Below are positions 45,436 to 58,195 of a stretch of 64,000 nucleotides of DNA, piece by piece. The position numbers and the translations under genes were made by a program. Within the stretch, counting starts at the first letter, position 1. Every line of letters begins with the position of its first letter. Under the pieces are notes generated by a model. That model was not told the DNA's origin. It was given only the letters and a program-made list of their open reading frames with translations, and ran no database searches. Location: NCBI GenBank assembly GCA_963693085.1, contig OY856412.1:1410519194-1410583193 (forward strand). The letters are read 5' to 3'. Source of the stretch: Alisma plantago-aquatica. Lineage: Eukaryota > Streptophyta > Magnoliopsida > Alismatales > Alismataceae.

Positions 45436-46878
45436 TGTTGGCTAAATGGACATCTATAAAATCCCTTTGTTTTGATTATGACAAACATTTCATTCTTATT
45501 AATCTAACGAGCTACTTGAGTGTGCAGGATGACAAAGCAACAAGGGAAAATCTACAAGCTTACATATTTACATTTTCATGCAATGTAATCACTATTGTAA
45601 AAACTTGTACAAAAATATAATGTACAAGTACTTAGAATTGCATGTAAATCAAGCGTTAGATTCTCCCTAGCTAAACACCACAGTTAGACAAGTCATCCCA
45701 TTCAAATAGGATTATTTTTGCACACTCACACACATAATTAGTGCCTAAATTGAAACCTTGAAACAGGATCAATCTCGGTCGACAAACCCCTCGACCGAGA
45801 CACTCTCGGTCGACAATCTTCTCGACCGAGAAAGATCCAAAGTAGCCGTTAGACACAACAGACAAGTTAGTTGGCAGTTGAAGAAAGACGTTGCAAATCA
45901 CTTGTTCCAGAGAGCCTGTCGGTCGACAAAAGTTCGACCGAGTAGGTGTCTCGGTCGACCATTTGTCGACCGAGATGGTCTCTGACAGCAACTGCAGAAT
46001 AAATTAATTAGCCGTTGTTAAAGCAACAACTTTGTACCTAACGGCTAGTTAAGCACTTAGAAACCCCTAGAAGTTGTCTAGAACGTCCTTAAGCATCCTT
46101 AGGCCATTCCTATAAATAGGACAAGCCATAGGACACTCAAAACGCACTTGTTACACTTGAGAAATACTTGAGCATACTTGAGCAATCTGTTGCAAGAAAA
46201 TTTGAGCATTGTGATCATTGGCCTACTTTCTCCTTAGCTCAAATTCGTGTCCTATAGGCTAGCATCTCCTTACACAGCACTTACACTTCTACACTCATTG
46301 GTTAGGAGATCAATACGCTTGATATAGGCAAATCAAGCCTTGTGCTTAAAAGGATAAGTTGTAATTTCTATTTCCTTTCTTGTTCCTTTTTATCCTTTGT
46401 ATTCTCCTTGCTACTCCTAGGGTTGGAGGCTGCGGATTGGAGAGAGTTTGACTTCTCAGGTGGAGAAGGGGACTTCAAGCTACTTCAAGAAGGCTATCGC
46501 ACGGGAAGCTACTTCAAGAAGGCTATTGCAACGGGAAGCTACTTCAAGAGGAAGGATGCTTCAAGGTGGTGCAATTACTTCTAGGTGAAGGCTGCTTCAA
46601 GGTTGGGCGATTACTTCTAGGTGAAGGCTGCTTGAAGGGTTTAGGAAAAGAAATTGTATTTTATGTAAAATCCTTGCGAGGTAATAAAATAAATTTCTTT
46701 TCAAATCCCGGTTGGGTAAGCAACCGGGTAGTGGACTGACTTCCTTAGTGTTTGCTAAGGTTGGAACCACTCTAAACTCTTGTCTTCTTGTCCAATATCT
46801 TTGTGGTTGTTTGTTTGAGTTAAATAATTGTTAAAATTGTTATAAAACTCTATTCACCCCCCCCTCTAATAGTTTTTA
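45436..46878 (+). mobile_element. Sirevirus 3' LTR (1443 bp)
   Basis: Partner of 39505-40948. Boxes at 45773-45975; TATA box at 46111-46118. It ends AATAGTTTTTA, followed by GAACC. Confidence 0.95.
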
Positions 46879-46883
46879 GAACC

Positions 46884-48070
46884 TTCTCAACTATCTCAAT
46901 CTCATCCGACCCACAACATTTGGCTTACTAATAATATGTATCATATACATACAATATCCATAAACCAAACAAAAAATTATAAAATATGAGTAATGGTTAT
47001 GAAACACTAATGTAATTATTTGGAGACATAAATAACTACTATCTCCTAAGGTACACATTATATGTAGTAACATGTATTATAGAAAATCTATGTGGGAACC
47101 GTCTCGGTCAGTAAACTCAACTCTTGGGTTGATCGGTTGGCCTACTCATCTGTCGACTGGTCTTCTTGGACCAGTCGTATCAAGCAGTGTCTGGACTCCT
47201 CCAGTGAGTCAGTTGGGACTCCAATCAATCAGTCGAATCCTCATGGCATTTGTCCTCCTCAGTCCTTTAGTCAATCAGTTCAACTATTGAGTCGTCTGGT
47301 GCAGGATGCCTTCTCTTTGCCAAAATAGGAAATAAAACTATTCTAATCCTATTTAACTTATTACAATATAAAAAGTGAAAAATAGAGTTCTATTAGAGGG
47401 GATTATAAGATGGAAAGCATTAGCTTACATATGGAAAGAGAAAGTAAGACTCGGTATGAAAACCAAATTTAAAAGATAGGAATAAAATCATTCAACCATG
47501 CACACATATCCTGGGGGTATTGACCATAACTACATTTACATCCACCATGAAAACATTTTTAGGGGACACATATAAATTATATATATATATATATATATTG
47601 GTATTGTATGTGGTATTTAATTGGATATTCCGATTAATCATTTTAAATATTCACATCATATGAAATAAAATATATGTTAAAACTAAAAACTGATCATATT
47701 GATTAATCCCAAAATATAGCAAATTGACATGGCTCTATTACCATTGTATGGAAATATAATGACTAAGATGATAGTAGAAACAAAAAGTTTTCCATATTCC
47801 TCTTGACCAGAGGATCGCATCAATAGCTATGGATTGGAAAGAAATGTTTGCAAGGAATATACCTAGTCCTGAAGCAAGTCCAATGACTATACATACAACA
47901 ATGTGCTTCTTTTACAAGTAACACTTGGACGGTTGTCAATGACATAATCCTGATGTAGCACCACGAATGACGGTTGACAAAATTCTCCCAGCAGGTGACA
48001 ATGGCCTACATGCCTCTACATAGTCCACATGGACCACTGGGAACTTCTGTCATTCTTTTGGATCTGATAG
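46884..48070. other. Spacer right of the Sirevirus, with an orphan dyad cluster
   Basis: No coding frame is recognised. A (TA)n run lies at about 47578-47600. The block 47095-47300 is rich in CGGTC, CAGTC and GTCGA words and includes one perfect 9-bp dyad. It may be a relic of another box-bearing LTR. Confidence 0.5.
47154..47177. repeat. Perfect 9-bp dyad CGACTGGTC / GACCAGTCG
   Basis: Arms 47154-47162 and 47169-47177 with loop TTCTTG. It is surrounded by related half-sites such as CTCGGTCAG (47103) and CAATCAGTCG (47224). Confidence 0.85.
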
Positions 48071-48071
48071 G

Positions 48072-49526
48072 AAGGAGTTGTCCCTTCAATGTCAACATGC
48101 TAGTGATGACTTGTTCTACCTTTATTCTCTCCCTTTTATGACTAAGACTTGCATTGGGCTCTCACATTACCACATAGTGAGAGGACAATGTTTGTCAATG
48201 TTAGTTGTGTCTTTAGAAAGCCTTGAATACCCCGTATTTATAGGAGAGTTAGGGTTATGGTTTCCAGATCAACTAGGAATCAAAGAGATAGATTTTCACG
48301 ATTTTTTGGCTAATGTGAATCATGAATCAGTCGGTTCAGATGTGAATCAGAAAAATTAACACTTGAGTTGGTAGGTTCACTATCTTTACTATTCACAAAC
48401 ATATTGTTTTTTAATGTGATGATTAATGCACGACATGACGTCGGCATCAATCCTTGATCCTATCTTATTAATCATTAAATTAGGTGATTTACATATTGAA
48501 ATGGTCGGTTCACATCCTGAACTGGTCGATTCATTTTCCAATTCAACAAATGTTCCACAAATGTTGTTCAAATTGACTCATCACTTGAATCAGCCGACTC
48601 AATATTTGAGTTAGTCGAATAATAGTCTTGATCAACCACTTTTCAGCCAATTTTGTTTAAATTGAATACATAAACACTTTATTAATCAAGGTAAACCTTA
48701 TTCATGAGTAAGCACATATTCTAGCTAGGTTTATCCTATGCTTATGATCCTATAGGTCCCAAGTTATGCTGACAATGAATGTCCATAACTAACTTATGAC
48801 ATCACAAGCAATGATTGGTATCTAGAAACACATCATTGCTACCCAAATAATTTCGAAAGTTGGTGAACAACTTCACATACAATCTGTGATTAATGTTATA
48901 CTGATTTTATAGTTCCTTTATATCTGACATCCGGATTGAGATCGAGGCATGGAATCATCCTCTGAATGTTCAATCCATGTTCCTTGAGCTATAGTAGGTT
49001 GTCTAAGATTCATGTGAGCTCACATATCATATATTAATTCACATGATTATTGCCATACATGTCTCATTCTCACTTATCAAGTGTCCAAGATATCAATTGT
49101 ATTAGGAGGGACAAATCCCATCTACATCACTTACAGTCATTCCCCAAGTATCATAATGTATCCTAGCATCACCTTTATGGTAACCCTTAAGGTCACATTG
49201 GATGGTGTCAAAATACATCAAACTACATCATTGAGCGTAGTGACTTTAGGTCTAAGAACCACAATCACCATTATCACTATGTTAGATGATTTTGACTATC
49301 ATTCAATGGTTCCATGTATCACTCTCAAGGTGGTCTGTCTCATGCACTGTTCTCCAACAAGTGCCTATGTGTTTGGTTTGATATCACATATCATAACTAA
49401 TGAGATTCTATCATAAACCATCAAACACTTTAGTCTTATGTGTTGTTGTTGTCTATTAAATTCTATAATAACACCTGATTCAGGACATAACAAGAATTTA
49501 TGTACTCCTATCATACATATGATCTC
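48072..49526 (-). mobile_element. Copia W LTR, left copy (truncated)
   Basis: Homologous and parallel to 55502-57100. Shared phrases include 'gttgaatacataa', 'gaatgtccataacta', 'atgacatcacaa', 'ggcatggaatc' and 'caatccatgttcct'. The minus-strand TATA box CCTATAAATA is at 48235-48244. Boxes lie upstream of it on that strand (48315-48620). The minus-strand 5' part is cut by the X LTR at 49527. The low-coordinate edge is a guess, based on a weak primer-site match at about 48057-48070. Confidence 0.7.
48315..48620. repeat. W LTR dyad boxes, left copy
   Basis: Dyads include GTTCACATCCTGAAC (48508-48522 region), ACTCAATATTTGAGT (48597-48611) and half-sites AATCAGTCGGTTCA and GGTCGATTCA. The cluster sits just upstream of the minus-strand TATA box, as in Sirevirus LTRs. 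Confidence 0.65.
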
Positions 49527-52500
49527 TGTAAGGAGTGGGATCCCAGAGGAGAACCACTCCCTACAAGAAATAAAAAGGAAGCATCCCTTGAACCAAACAT
49601 CACATAAATGTTTTCACCAAAGGGATGGAGACCAATTCATTCAACATGTATGTATCATAACACAATGAGTAGCAGCAGAAAAGATCATTATCTAACAATT
49701 TACAAAGCTTGATAACAGTATACATCACTTCACCACACATGGGTGTCCAAAAAGGAAAACTAAACATATACGCTAAAGATCAAGAGGGGGGTCATCTAAC
49801 CACCTCTACAAGTCTCCCAAAAGATCAACTACAAGGTTGATGTCGAAGTTCACCTCTCCTTGATCAAACCTGGGGTTGGAAGCATACCCCACAAAAGAAG
49901 AGAAGAGAAGAAAACATCTGCAAAAAGTTGGTATGTGTATACTAAAGAAAACTTTGAGCAATATAAGTAATGAGGACATCAAATATACATGCTTCCCATG
50001 CAAGAGATAATGACTACCCCCAAGGGCATACAAGATAGGAATCATCATCACATAATAAAAGAAGATACTTTCCATAACCAAAACAATAAAAATTATGCAT
50101 TACTAGCACAAAAAGAAAGTAGGCCACACATCCCAGAATCAAAAACAATAACTTGCATGCATGTGAGATATGCATAGCCCTAGAAAAATATAAAAACAAA
50201 GGAGGCTAAGTATAAACTTGAAACCTGATAGAGAAAGGAATACTGCCAATCTCCCAATATATAAAGTTGAGTATGGATTACTACCAGACACAGTAACAGA
50301 GAATGGTATACTGCCACCCTTCTTAATAATCAATAGGGGATTACTACCCCAAAACCAATGTAATTTACACTACTCTAGTGCTACTGAATCACATAGCATG
50401 TTTAATGTAGAGGCAAGTAGAAAGTATAGTCAGATTAAACAATGTTGCCATCACACAATGGACAACACAAACATATAAACATCCACTTCTAAGTGGGCAC
50501 ATATCATTATATAAGACCAACATGCACCAAGGCACAAGATAGATATCAATAGAATATCCATGTCCAAAATAAGAAAGATAGTTCACATGAACCATGATAT
50601 CAAGAAAATAGACATATGTGTAGGCCAAAGTCAAAAGAATGAAAAGATTGGTGAATTTCTCATTATAGATGAATAGGGAATACAAAATACCTGAACTTCA
50701 GAGTCTACTCTATCCAAAACCAAGTCTATGTCCAAGCCTAGGCCTCCAAAGAACCTATGATGCATTTAGGTGGAATTAGGGTTAGATTTCCATTAGTTAC
50801 TCAAAACCCTAAAAATTGCCTTAATTAGGTTATTAAAAGCCATGCCATGTTTTAGGTTATATCTTCCTGAGTTCAAAACATATTTTATCATATTTTTCTG
50901 ACTTATAAATATTTAGTTATGAATTATACAAGTTATTATCTTATTTAATTAGATTCATTAAAATCACCTATTTATAATATTATATTCAAGAGACAAAATC
51001 AATACCGTTGGAAAGCTTACATTTTTCTCACTTTATTGACTATTTATGCATGTTTGTCTGATCATTATACAATTAGTTAGTGATTTTCTAAAATTGACCA
51101 ATAGGAAAATAGGAAAAAGCCAAATCATCAATCAAGAGCTGAGAGAGAGAAGAGAGAGAGGGAGAGGGTCGCGGCTCCGAGCTATCCCAATCAGTGCTGG
51201 CCAACTCGGATGGCCTCTCATCCAACTCAGCCAACCCAGGTGTAAAGCAAGAAAAGAAAAGTGAGGGATATTATGAAAATACCCCTGGTCGAAAAACAAA
51301 ACAAAAGGAGAAGTGAAGGGGTAGAATCGTGAAACAAAAATTAGTCATCTTCTTTGTTTCCCATGGACCCATGAGCAAGAACAAATTGTAGTTGAAATTG
51401 TCAACTCAAATCAGAAACTCAGATACTAGAATGCACTGGAGACCTCACCACCAGGTTTCCCTCATACAAACAAACTCAAAGACCAAACAAGAGGTTATAG
51501 GGTGCATGAAAGACCAGGTGTGCCCTCCCGCCATGACCGACAAATAGAAGGAAAAGGGCAAAAAGTGGAAAACCTGGTATACCTTGAATACGATCCACCA
51601 AGGGGCTCTAGAGTTTCTTTGAGTTATCAGGAACACATTTTGATCCCTAATGAGTCTCGAGAAGTCCGGAGATAAACTCCCAACCCAGACCTTCATGGAG
51701 CAGGTGCACATAGTAAGGGTAGGGAGCCACATGGTGATTGACGACCAACGAGTACCCAGAGCAGGGAGATATAGGTCATGCAGTGGTCAGGGCACACTTT
51801 GGCAAGGGTCCAGTGGTCGGGCTGGCTTGGAGAAGTGAAAGAAAAGGGGAAACATGAGAGAAAATGGAGGGATTAGAGAGGCGGTTGTTGAGTGGGTGAG
51901 AAGTAGCAAAATCTGAGGATTTATATAGCTACTAGACTCAGAAGGGGGTGAGGAAGGAGAGGAAAAGAAAATGGAGGAAAATGAAGGAAGGAAAGTGGAG
52001 AGAGAGGAGAAGCAAGGAAAATGAAGAAGGAAAAGAAAAACTAGTGCTCCTAGAAACCAGAAGGAAGCGAGAGGTAGGGGATAAGATAGTAATCGTTAGA
52101 TCTTAAATCCAACGGTCCATAATGGGCCCGTGTTTTGGCAAGGAAAAATCCATGTGACAGATAAAAGAAATTCAAAATCTAATCCAAATCAAAGTCGTAT
52201 ATAGGAAAATTGATGCATTATTTTCTTTTTCTCTCTTTCTCCAATTAAAGGCTCAAACCTTAACTGAATTAGGTTAAATTTTGCATAGGGGCCACATGTA
52301 GATTCCGATCATTCACTTAGTTTTTCCTTTTGGAAACTTTTAATGGGTTAAATAAATCAAAACCTATTTTCTCTTTCCTCCTTCAGTAATGACATTAGGA
52401 TTATACAAATTTGATGAAACTTGACCCACGAGTCATATTTAATGTGTTGGATATGAATTTGACATTAATTTTACATATTGGAGTTGTTTGAGTATTTATT

Positions 52501-52680
52501 AAGTATTTTTAAAATTCCACACACACTCTCTCTCCTGATTTCACCTTTTAAGCAAACTCTCTCCAAATTGGATTAAAATTCACCCAAATGCTATATTTAT
52601 TATGTATATTATGAATCCATGATTATTTTCCTCTTTTGGAGTCATTCATTATTTTGTTTGATATTTTGGAGGAAAACTCA
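49527..52680 (-). mobile_element. Second X LTR (3154 bp), minus strand
   Basis: On the plus strand it runs TGTAAGGAGTGGGATCC ... GGAAAACTCA. It aligns end to end with the X 5' LTR once Y is removed. It shows the unoccupied Y target: GAGCCGCGACCCTCTCC, against GAGCCACGA/CACGACCCTCTCC flanking Y. No primer site or polypurine tract adjoins it, and the flanking 5-mers ATCTC and GTAGA do not match. It is therefore a solo LTR at a rearranged site or a fragment. Confidence 0.9.
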
Positions 52681-53879
52681 GTAGAAGAATATATTAATGT
52701 CAAATTTATTGAGACTAACCCATCTATTTCTAAAGATATTTCTAACATGGATGTTGAGCCTAAACTGACCAAATGGTATTGGAAATTTAATCGAAAGTGA
52801 GAGATAGAAACCCTTTGATTTATTGTTACATAGGTCAGTAAAGAGGGAAATATAATCTATTCCAATGGTTTTGTACATTAGTCTTGTGATCTATCAATTT
52901 CATTTCATTCAATATCCACCATAAGAACTGGAAGCACTTATAGTTTTTCATCTCTTGACTGCATGACATGTAGATAGGATTTCATTGTAGCCAGATTTTG
53001 CATCTATGCATCCACACATTCTCAAGTGCATGTTATTATTGTTGCATTTCGCAGACTCTAGAGCATATAGGACTTTTTGTGCCTTATTTCTTCTGGAAAA
53101 TAAGAAAAATAGGAAAATTGTTGTATACCCTCTAAAAAGTAATTTGTAAGGCATCAATGATGTTAGCTAAGTGGAAATAAGCCCGAATTTTTTTTTGAAT
53201 GTTCTTCTAGTCAATTGAAAAATGAGGGCTTGAAAAAAAAAAGGAGAGGGAGAAAGGAACTTGTTTCACCTGCATGTATACATAAAGAAAAGAGGAATAA
53301 GCACATAATGTAGTTTTAGTAGTCATTCCATCTCATCTTGAGATGGAATGATAGTGCATGGATCATTCTATCTAAAATTTAGGCATTAGGTCATTTTCAT
53401 ATGCATATGCATCATTTAGGTCATTTTGTTGATTTTGCATGATAAAACTATTTGGTGCTTCTCTTTCTTCCACATCCTCCCATTTTATCCACCAGTTGCT
53501 CAAAATGGTAGGCCACCCATGATTATCTCCTCATTATTGTATACTAGGAGATCTGCTTCCATTTAGATGGTAGTTAGGACTTGAGCAATGTATATAGGAG
53601 ATCACAAGATGCACTAAGTCTGAACCGGAGGAATTCATTATATCAACTGCTTTATTTGATAGCGTTTGATGATCTTGGGGTGGACATTTCTTGTGGACGA
53701 TCATTGTCACCTCTAGGGTAGTTATCATTCTATGGTCAGTGAGGACCGGCATGTGCCTGACAGGTGGGAGTGATATTGAGTTGTCTTTTATGCTAATGTG
53801 TTCTTTAGTTGACTCTCGCAATTCTATTCTATAGTTTTGTGCTCGAGGACGAGCAATGTTCAAGCTTAGGGGATTTTGA
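52681..53879 (+). mobile_element. Second Athila copy, 3' internal fragment
   Basis: Non-coding sequence ending in CTCGAGGACGAGCAATGTTC then AAGCTTAGGGGATTTTGA, the typical Athila/Tat 3' end and polypurine tract, directly before an Athila LTR. The left part (52681-53200) has no readable frame. The left boundary with the X LTR is abrupt. Confidence 0.65.
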
Positions 53880-55501
53880 TGTAGGGGTTTTGAGTCATTT
53901 TTATAGACTGGTTTTGCATACATTTTATGTGTATTTTGATCATATTTGTGATTAATATCACATGATTCACTACCTTTAGTCTATAATCTCATTTTGCATC
54001 AAATTTACCTTGTTTCATCTTATTGTGTATAAAAGATCATATTTGTTGGATTTGATTGGTGTTCTTCTCTTCATTTCAGGCAACTCAGATATTTGAATGC
54101 GTCGATACCATCGACGGATGTTCAATACCATCGACCTGGTCACAATGCATTGCCGGAGAAGAGCAACCAGAAGTTGATACCATCGATGGGACTGTCCATG
54201 GTATCGAGAGAGCGTCAGTGAGCTAGAATTTCAGATGTCGATACTATCGACCCAAAGTCGATCCCAAAGTTGATACTATTGACCTCACCTCAGCAAAATC
54301 AGTTTCAATGTCAGATTCCAGAGAAAAGTGATGCCTAAGGCGTCGATACCATCGACACACAGTCGATGGTATCGAGGCAACATCAGAGAGAACCCCAAAG
54401 AATCGTGCAAGTGTCGGTGCCTCATGTAGGTCGATACCATCGACCCGCGTCGATGGTATCGACGCCGTCAGATCAGGTTTTACTAAAGATCGTGTCTAAT
54501 CATATGGTGGTGATCTTTGGGCGACCTAAAGTGGTGAATATACCTAATTACGGTGGCCCTAAGCAATCTATCACGTCATTAGCTGCCAGACAAGTCTCAA
54601 GAAGGGGAGGAGAGAAGAACGGAGCTGAGAGCTATGCCCCGATCATTCTGAGAGCTGCAGAAGACGTTTTCCACCATCGGAAGGATGTAGAATGTTCACC
54701 CCGTGCCAAGGAACGCCCAAATCTTCTCCGTTCAGGGGTTACACAACATCTATCCACGTTTTCTCCATGTTTTCTCCTTTCCTCATGTTGTTTTTCATTG
54801 AGATGAACATGCAGGGCTAATCCCCTTTATCTTTAGGACTGGGAGTAGCTCGGATAATCGTTGTATGATACTTTTTACATAGTTTATCATAATTTGTATC
54901 TAAAATCCGTGGTATGATTTTGTTTTCTCAATTATATCATTATGATTGATCACCCTAATAATAATATAATACCTTTAATTACTTTGAAAGAAGAATTAAC
55001 AGTTGAAAAGAGATGAATATCACATTAACTAATAAATACTTTGAACAAGGCAATGTACAGTTAATGGTGGAAACCCAGAGTATGATCTTCATGCACCTGA
55101 TCTAGGGTATAGGTTACTACTACCGTGGAACCGACCTAGATTTAGGTAGTGAATTGTATCGCGACAGCGAACAATTCTGACTACAGGCCACTATCCGGAA
55201 TAGGATACGAATTAGGATAATTGTGTAGGAATTAGTAAAACGATTACCTGCAGTGAAACTGCAATCCTAAAGATTCCATCTTTAATTGATTAAACCAACC
55301 ATTTAATAGATTGTTTTGTTTTCTTTTATTATTCTTTTCTTTTTCAATCAACTCTCAAACCATGTTAATCAGTCTAGCTGATTGCGAACAGTTAGTAGTA
55401 GTCTAATGAAAATTCGTTCCCTGAGTTTGACTCAGGCCTCACAAATGTCTATATTACATTGACGTGTGCACTTACGTTATACACACGGTAAATTCGTGTC
55501 A
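53880..55501 (+). mobile_element. Second Athila 3' LTR (1622 bp)
   Basis: Starts TGTAGGGGTTTTGAGTC and ends AATTCGTGTCA. It is the same family as the LTR at 34489-36087. TATA-like GTGTATAAAAGATC at 54025-54038; dyad boxes 54101-54463; open frame 54366-54806 overlapping the last boxes. No TSD partner is available because the element is 5' truncated. Confidence 0.92.
54101..54463. repeat. GTCGATACCATCGAC dyad-box array, second Athila LTR
   Basis: Boxes occur in pairs at about 54101/54121, 54173/54195, 54237/54270, 54341/54362 and 54430/54449. The pair positions match those of the other Athila LTR, so the array was present in their ancestor. The outer pair is perfect; inner ones have decayed (for example TTCAATACCATCGAC). 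Confidence 0.92.
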
Positions 55502-57100
55502 CATTGTCACAGTTACCACAACCAGAGAAGACAACAATTCATAGAGCTTATTTTGGTGTCTCTAGAAATCCTCAACTAACCCTCTATTTATAGGAGGGCT
55601 GGGATCAGGAGTTCTAGTCTGAGTTGGAGTTGAAGGGGATGAAATTTCATGAATTTTTGTTTCCTACACATGACATAATTATTGGCCCAGAGGTGAACCA
55701 ATCGGTTGTCATGTGATCCAATCAGTTCAACCCTTGAATCGGTCATTTCAACAGGTTTCCCATTCACATTTGAATTGGCAATTATATACAATTAATGCAT
55801 AACATGACATCATCACTTAATCCTTGATCGAATCAAATTGACCAACCAACGAGTCAATTCACAACCTGAACTATTCGATTCACAAACCTAAGTCGAATAA
55901 TTAACTTGTTGAACCAGCCGTCTCATGGTTCTGATCGCCAATTCTAGTTCAATTGACCTGGCACTTTGAATTGATCAGCTCAACACTTGAACAGATCATT
56001 TCACAGTCCAGTCATCCAACTTTAAATATTTGTTGTTTAAGTTGAATACATAACTTTTTAGTAATAAAATTTAAACTACACTCATGGATAAACTTCTACT
56101 CCAAGTGTATCATATTTGTGCGACATTATAGGTTCCAAGTTACATTGGCATTGAATGTCCATAACTAATTTATGACATCACAATCAATGATTGGTATCTA
56201 GCAAGACTTCAATTCTACCCAAGTAATAGAAAAGTTGGAGAACAACTTCAACCGACAATCTGTGATTGGTGTTACAGTGATTGTATAGTTCCTTTTTCAT
56301 TGGTATCTAGATTGAACTCGAGGCATGGAATCGTCATCCTCTTCAACGTTCAATCCATGTTCCTCGAACTAGAGAAAACTACCTGAGTTATATGTAAGCT
56401 CAATATCACATATTGACCCACATGAGCATGGCCATGCATTTTTGAGTCCCTCTTATCAAGTGGCTAGGATATCATACTCCTATAGGAGGGACAAATCTCA
56501 TCTACATCACTCATCGTCATCACCATGTCTCACAATACACCTGAGCACCATCTTTATGGCAACCCTTATTCAAGATCATGGTGGATGATGTCAAATTACA
56601 TCAAACGACATGCGATGAGTGCAATGTCAGTTCTAAGAACCACAATCACCACCAATAGAGATAATTTTGACTACCAATCATGGTTTCCATGTATCACTCT
56701 TAAGGTGAGTCTGTTTGATACATTGTTCTCTAACAAGTATCTATGTGTTTGGTTTGATATCACATACCATGACTTAATGAGATTATATCATCAACCAACA
56801 CACACTCTAGTCTTATGTTTTATTGTTGTCTATCAACCTTCCACAATGACATCCAACTAGGGACACAACTAGAATGTATATACTCTTGACTTCTGTACAA
56901 TCGAATTGTTCTAGTCCTCGACTTGAAGACATACGTCATTGTGTAATATCATTCTATCGACATTTATTATGTTACATCAATATTCGATAACTGAATAACA
57001 TAGAATCAATTGGAAGATCACCTTTATCATTACCAAACAATTTACAAGATATGTCATTATAATCATCATATGATTGGATCTCATGGCATAGATACCAACA
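55502..57100 (-). mobile_element. Copia W 3' LTR (truncated at its far end)
   Basis: On the minus strand it opens TGTTGGTATCTATGCC right after a purine tract AAGTGGGAGTC (57101-57111) and the pol end. The minus-strand TATA box CCTATAAATA is at 55585-55594, with a dyad-box cluster upstream on that strand (55685-56020: TTCAACCCTTGAA, half-sites AATCGGTT and GGTCATTTCAA). The end at 55502 abuts the Athila LTR. Confidence 0.82.
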
Positions 57101-57716
57101 GACTCCCACTTGTACCTGGAGCCAATCACTTATGAACTTAATCCCAAGTGATCAAGCATGACCTTCATGCTTCTGCTGTGGAAATGATTTTGTCAAGGGG
57201 CCAGACACATTGCTCTCTATTGGTAATCTACAAATCTTCACATCTCATCATTGTATCATCTCTCCTATGAGATGGAACTACCCTCATATATGCTTGGATC
57301 GTTGATGCAATCTGGGTTCCTTATCTTGTGCAATAGATCCATTGTTGTCACAATATAGCTCAATTGCATTGTTGATGCTTGGAACCATCCCAAGTTCAGA
57401 AATGAAATTCTTGATCCAAATAGCCTCCTTTGATACATAGGATGCATCATATACTCAACCTCTATTGTAGAGTCAACAACTGTCTCTTGATTGGAAATTT
57501 TACAACTCATAGCTCCATTGTTGAGGAAAAACACAAATATAGATGATGATTTATAGTCATTTTGTCAAGTTTGGAAGCTTACGCCGGTGTAACCCTTTAC
57601 CATAAACTCTTCCTTACCATTGTAGACAAGGAACCGATCCTTAGTTCTTCTCAACTGCTTAAGGATGTTCTTCACAGAAGTTGAGTGAGCATCACTAGGA
57701 TCTGACTGATATCTTC
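57101..57716 (-). pseudogene. Copia W pol end (RNase H), cut by element Z
   Basis: Minus-strand reading: SDPSDAHSTSVKNILKQLRR, then TKDRFLVYNGKEEFMVKGYT, NNGAMSCKISNQETVVDSTI and EVEYM, MQLSYIVTTMDLLHKIRNP, and a tail ending in a GLSS-like stretch before the purine tract. This matches the copia RNase H of the VKNILKYLRRTKD / VDSTTEAEY / DN.GAI type. The catalytic Asp of the first strand and the CDNT motif are altered, and stops occur, so it is dead. Upstream pol should resume beyond the right edge of the window, after element Z. Confidence 0.82.
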
Positions 57717-58195
57717 TGTGATGGAGTGGACTTTTAGAATCCTAAGTGTCCAATGACATAAGTGAAATCATAAGGTTGAATAATATTGAGAGTTCTAAGG
57801 TTTTGACAAAGTAGTTGTGTTGATGTGATATTGATATCATGGTTAAGACATCTCTTTCAATGCCTTTTGAGGAATTTAATTGAATGGTCTAACGATTGAG
57901 TTTTGGTCACCAAATTTGAGTAGAAGGTAGATCGAGAGATAAAGAAGCTATGGTTAAAATTTGGTGGCAATCGGATATTCCTAGAGAGAGATATTTAAGT
58001 TTGAGTTTTTTGAAATAATGCACATTTTGTTTTGAGGATTTATAGACCTAAGTTGGGCTTGATATTGGTATCACGCACCCCTTTTATTTGGAGCCGGCTG
58101 TGTGGCCCTTTTATGGCCCTAGATCTCTAACCTAGTGATCGTGGCCTTTGAGAAGGGAGAGCCACAGATTGACCTTGTGAGGGGGCTGTGTTGAG

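Larger units (their letters stand above)
39505..46878 (+). mobile_element. Complete young Sirevirus (Ty1/copia), TSD GAACC
   Basis: A 7374-bp element: 5' LTR, primer site TGGTATCAGAGC, one gag-pol frame, three polypurine tracts and a 3' LTR. The TSD GAACC is at 39500-39504 and 46879-46883 (the G at 46879 belongs to the duplication). The LTRs differ by about nine substitutions and one 1-bp indel by hand count, roughly 0.6%. Sirevirus traits: tRNA-Met primer site, C-rich signal at the LTR end, CGG-CCG boxes upstream of TATA, and multiple polypurine tracts. Two stops interrupt gag-pol, and no gag ATG is visible. Confidence 0.96.

Noticed and set aside
53880..55501. Treating this Athila LTR as a solo LTR
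   Set aside because: The polypurine tract and typical Athila 3' internal sequence lie directly upstream, so it is the 3' LTR of a truncated element.
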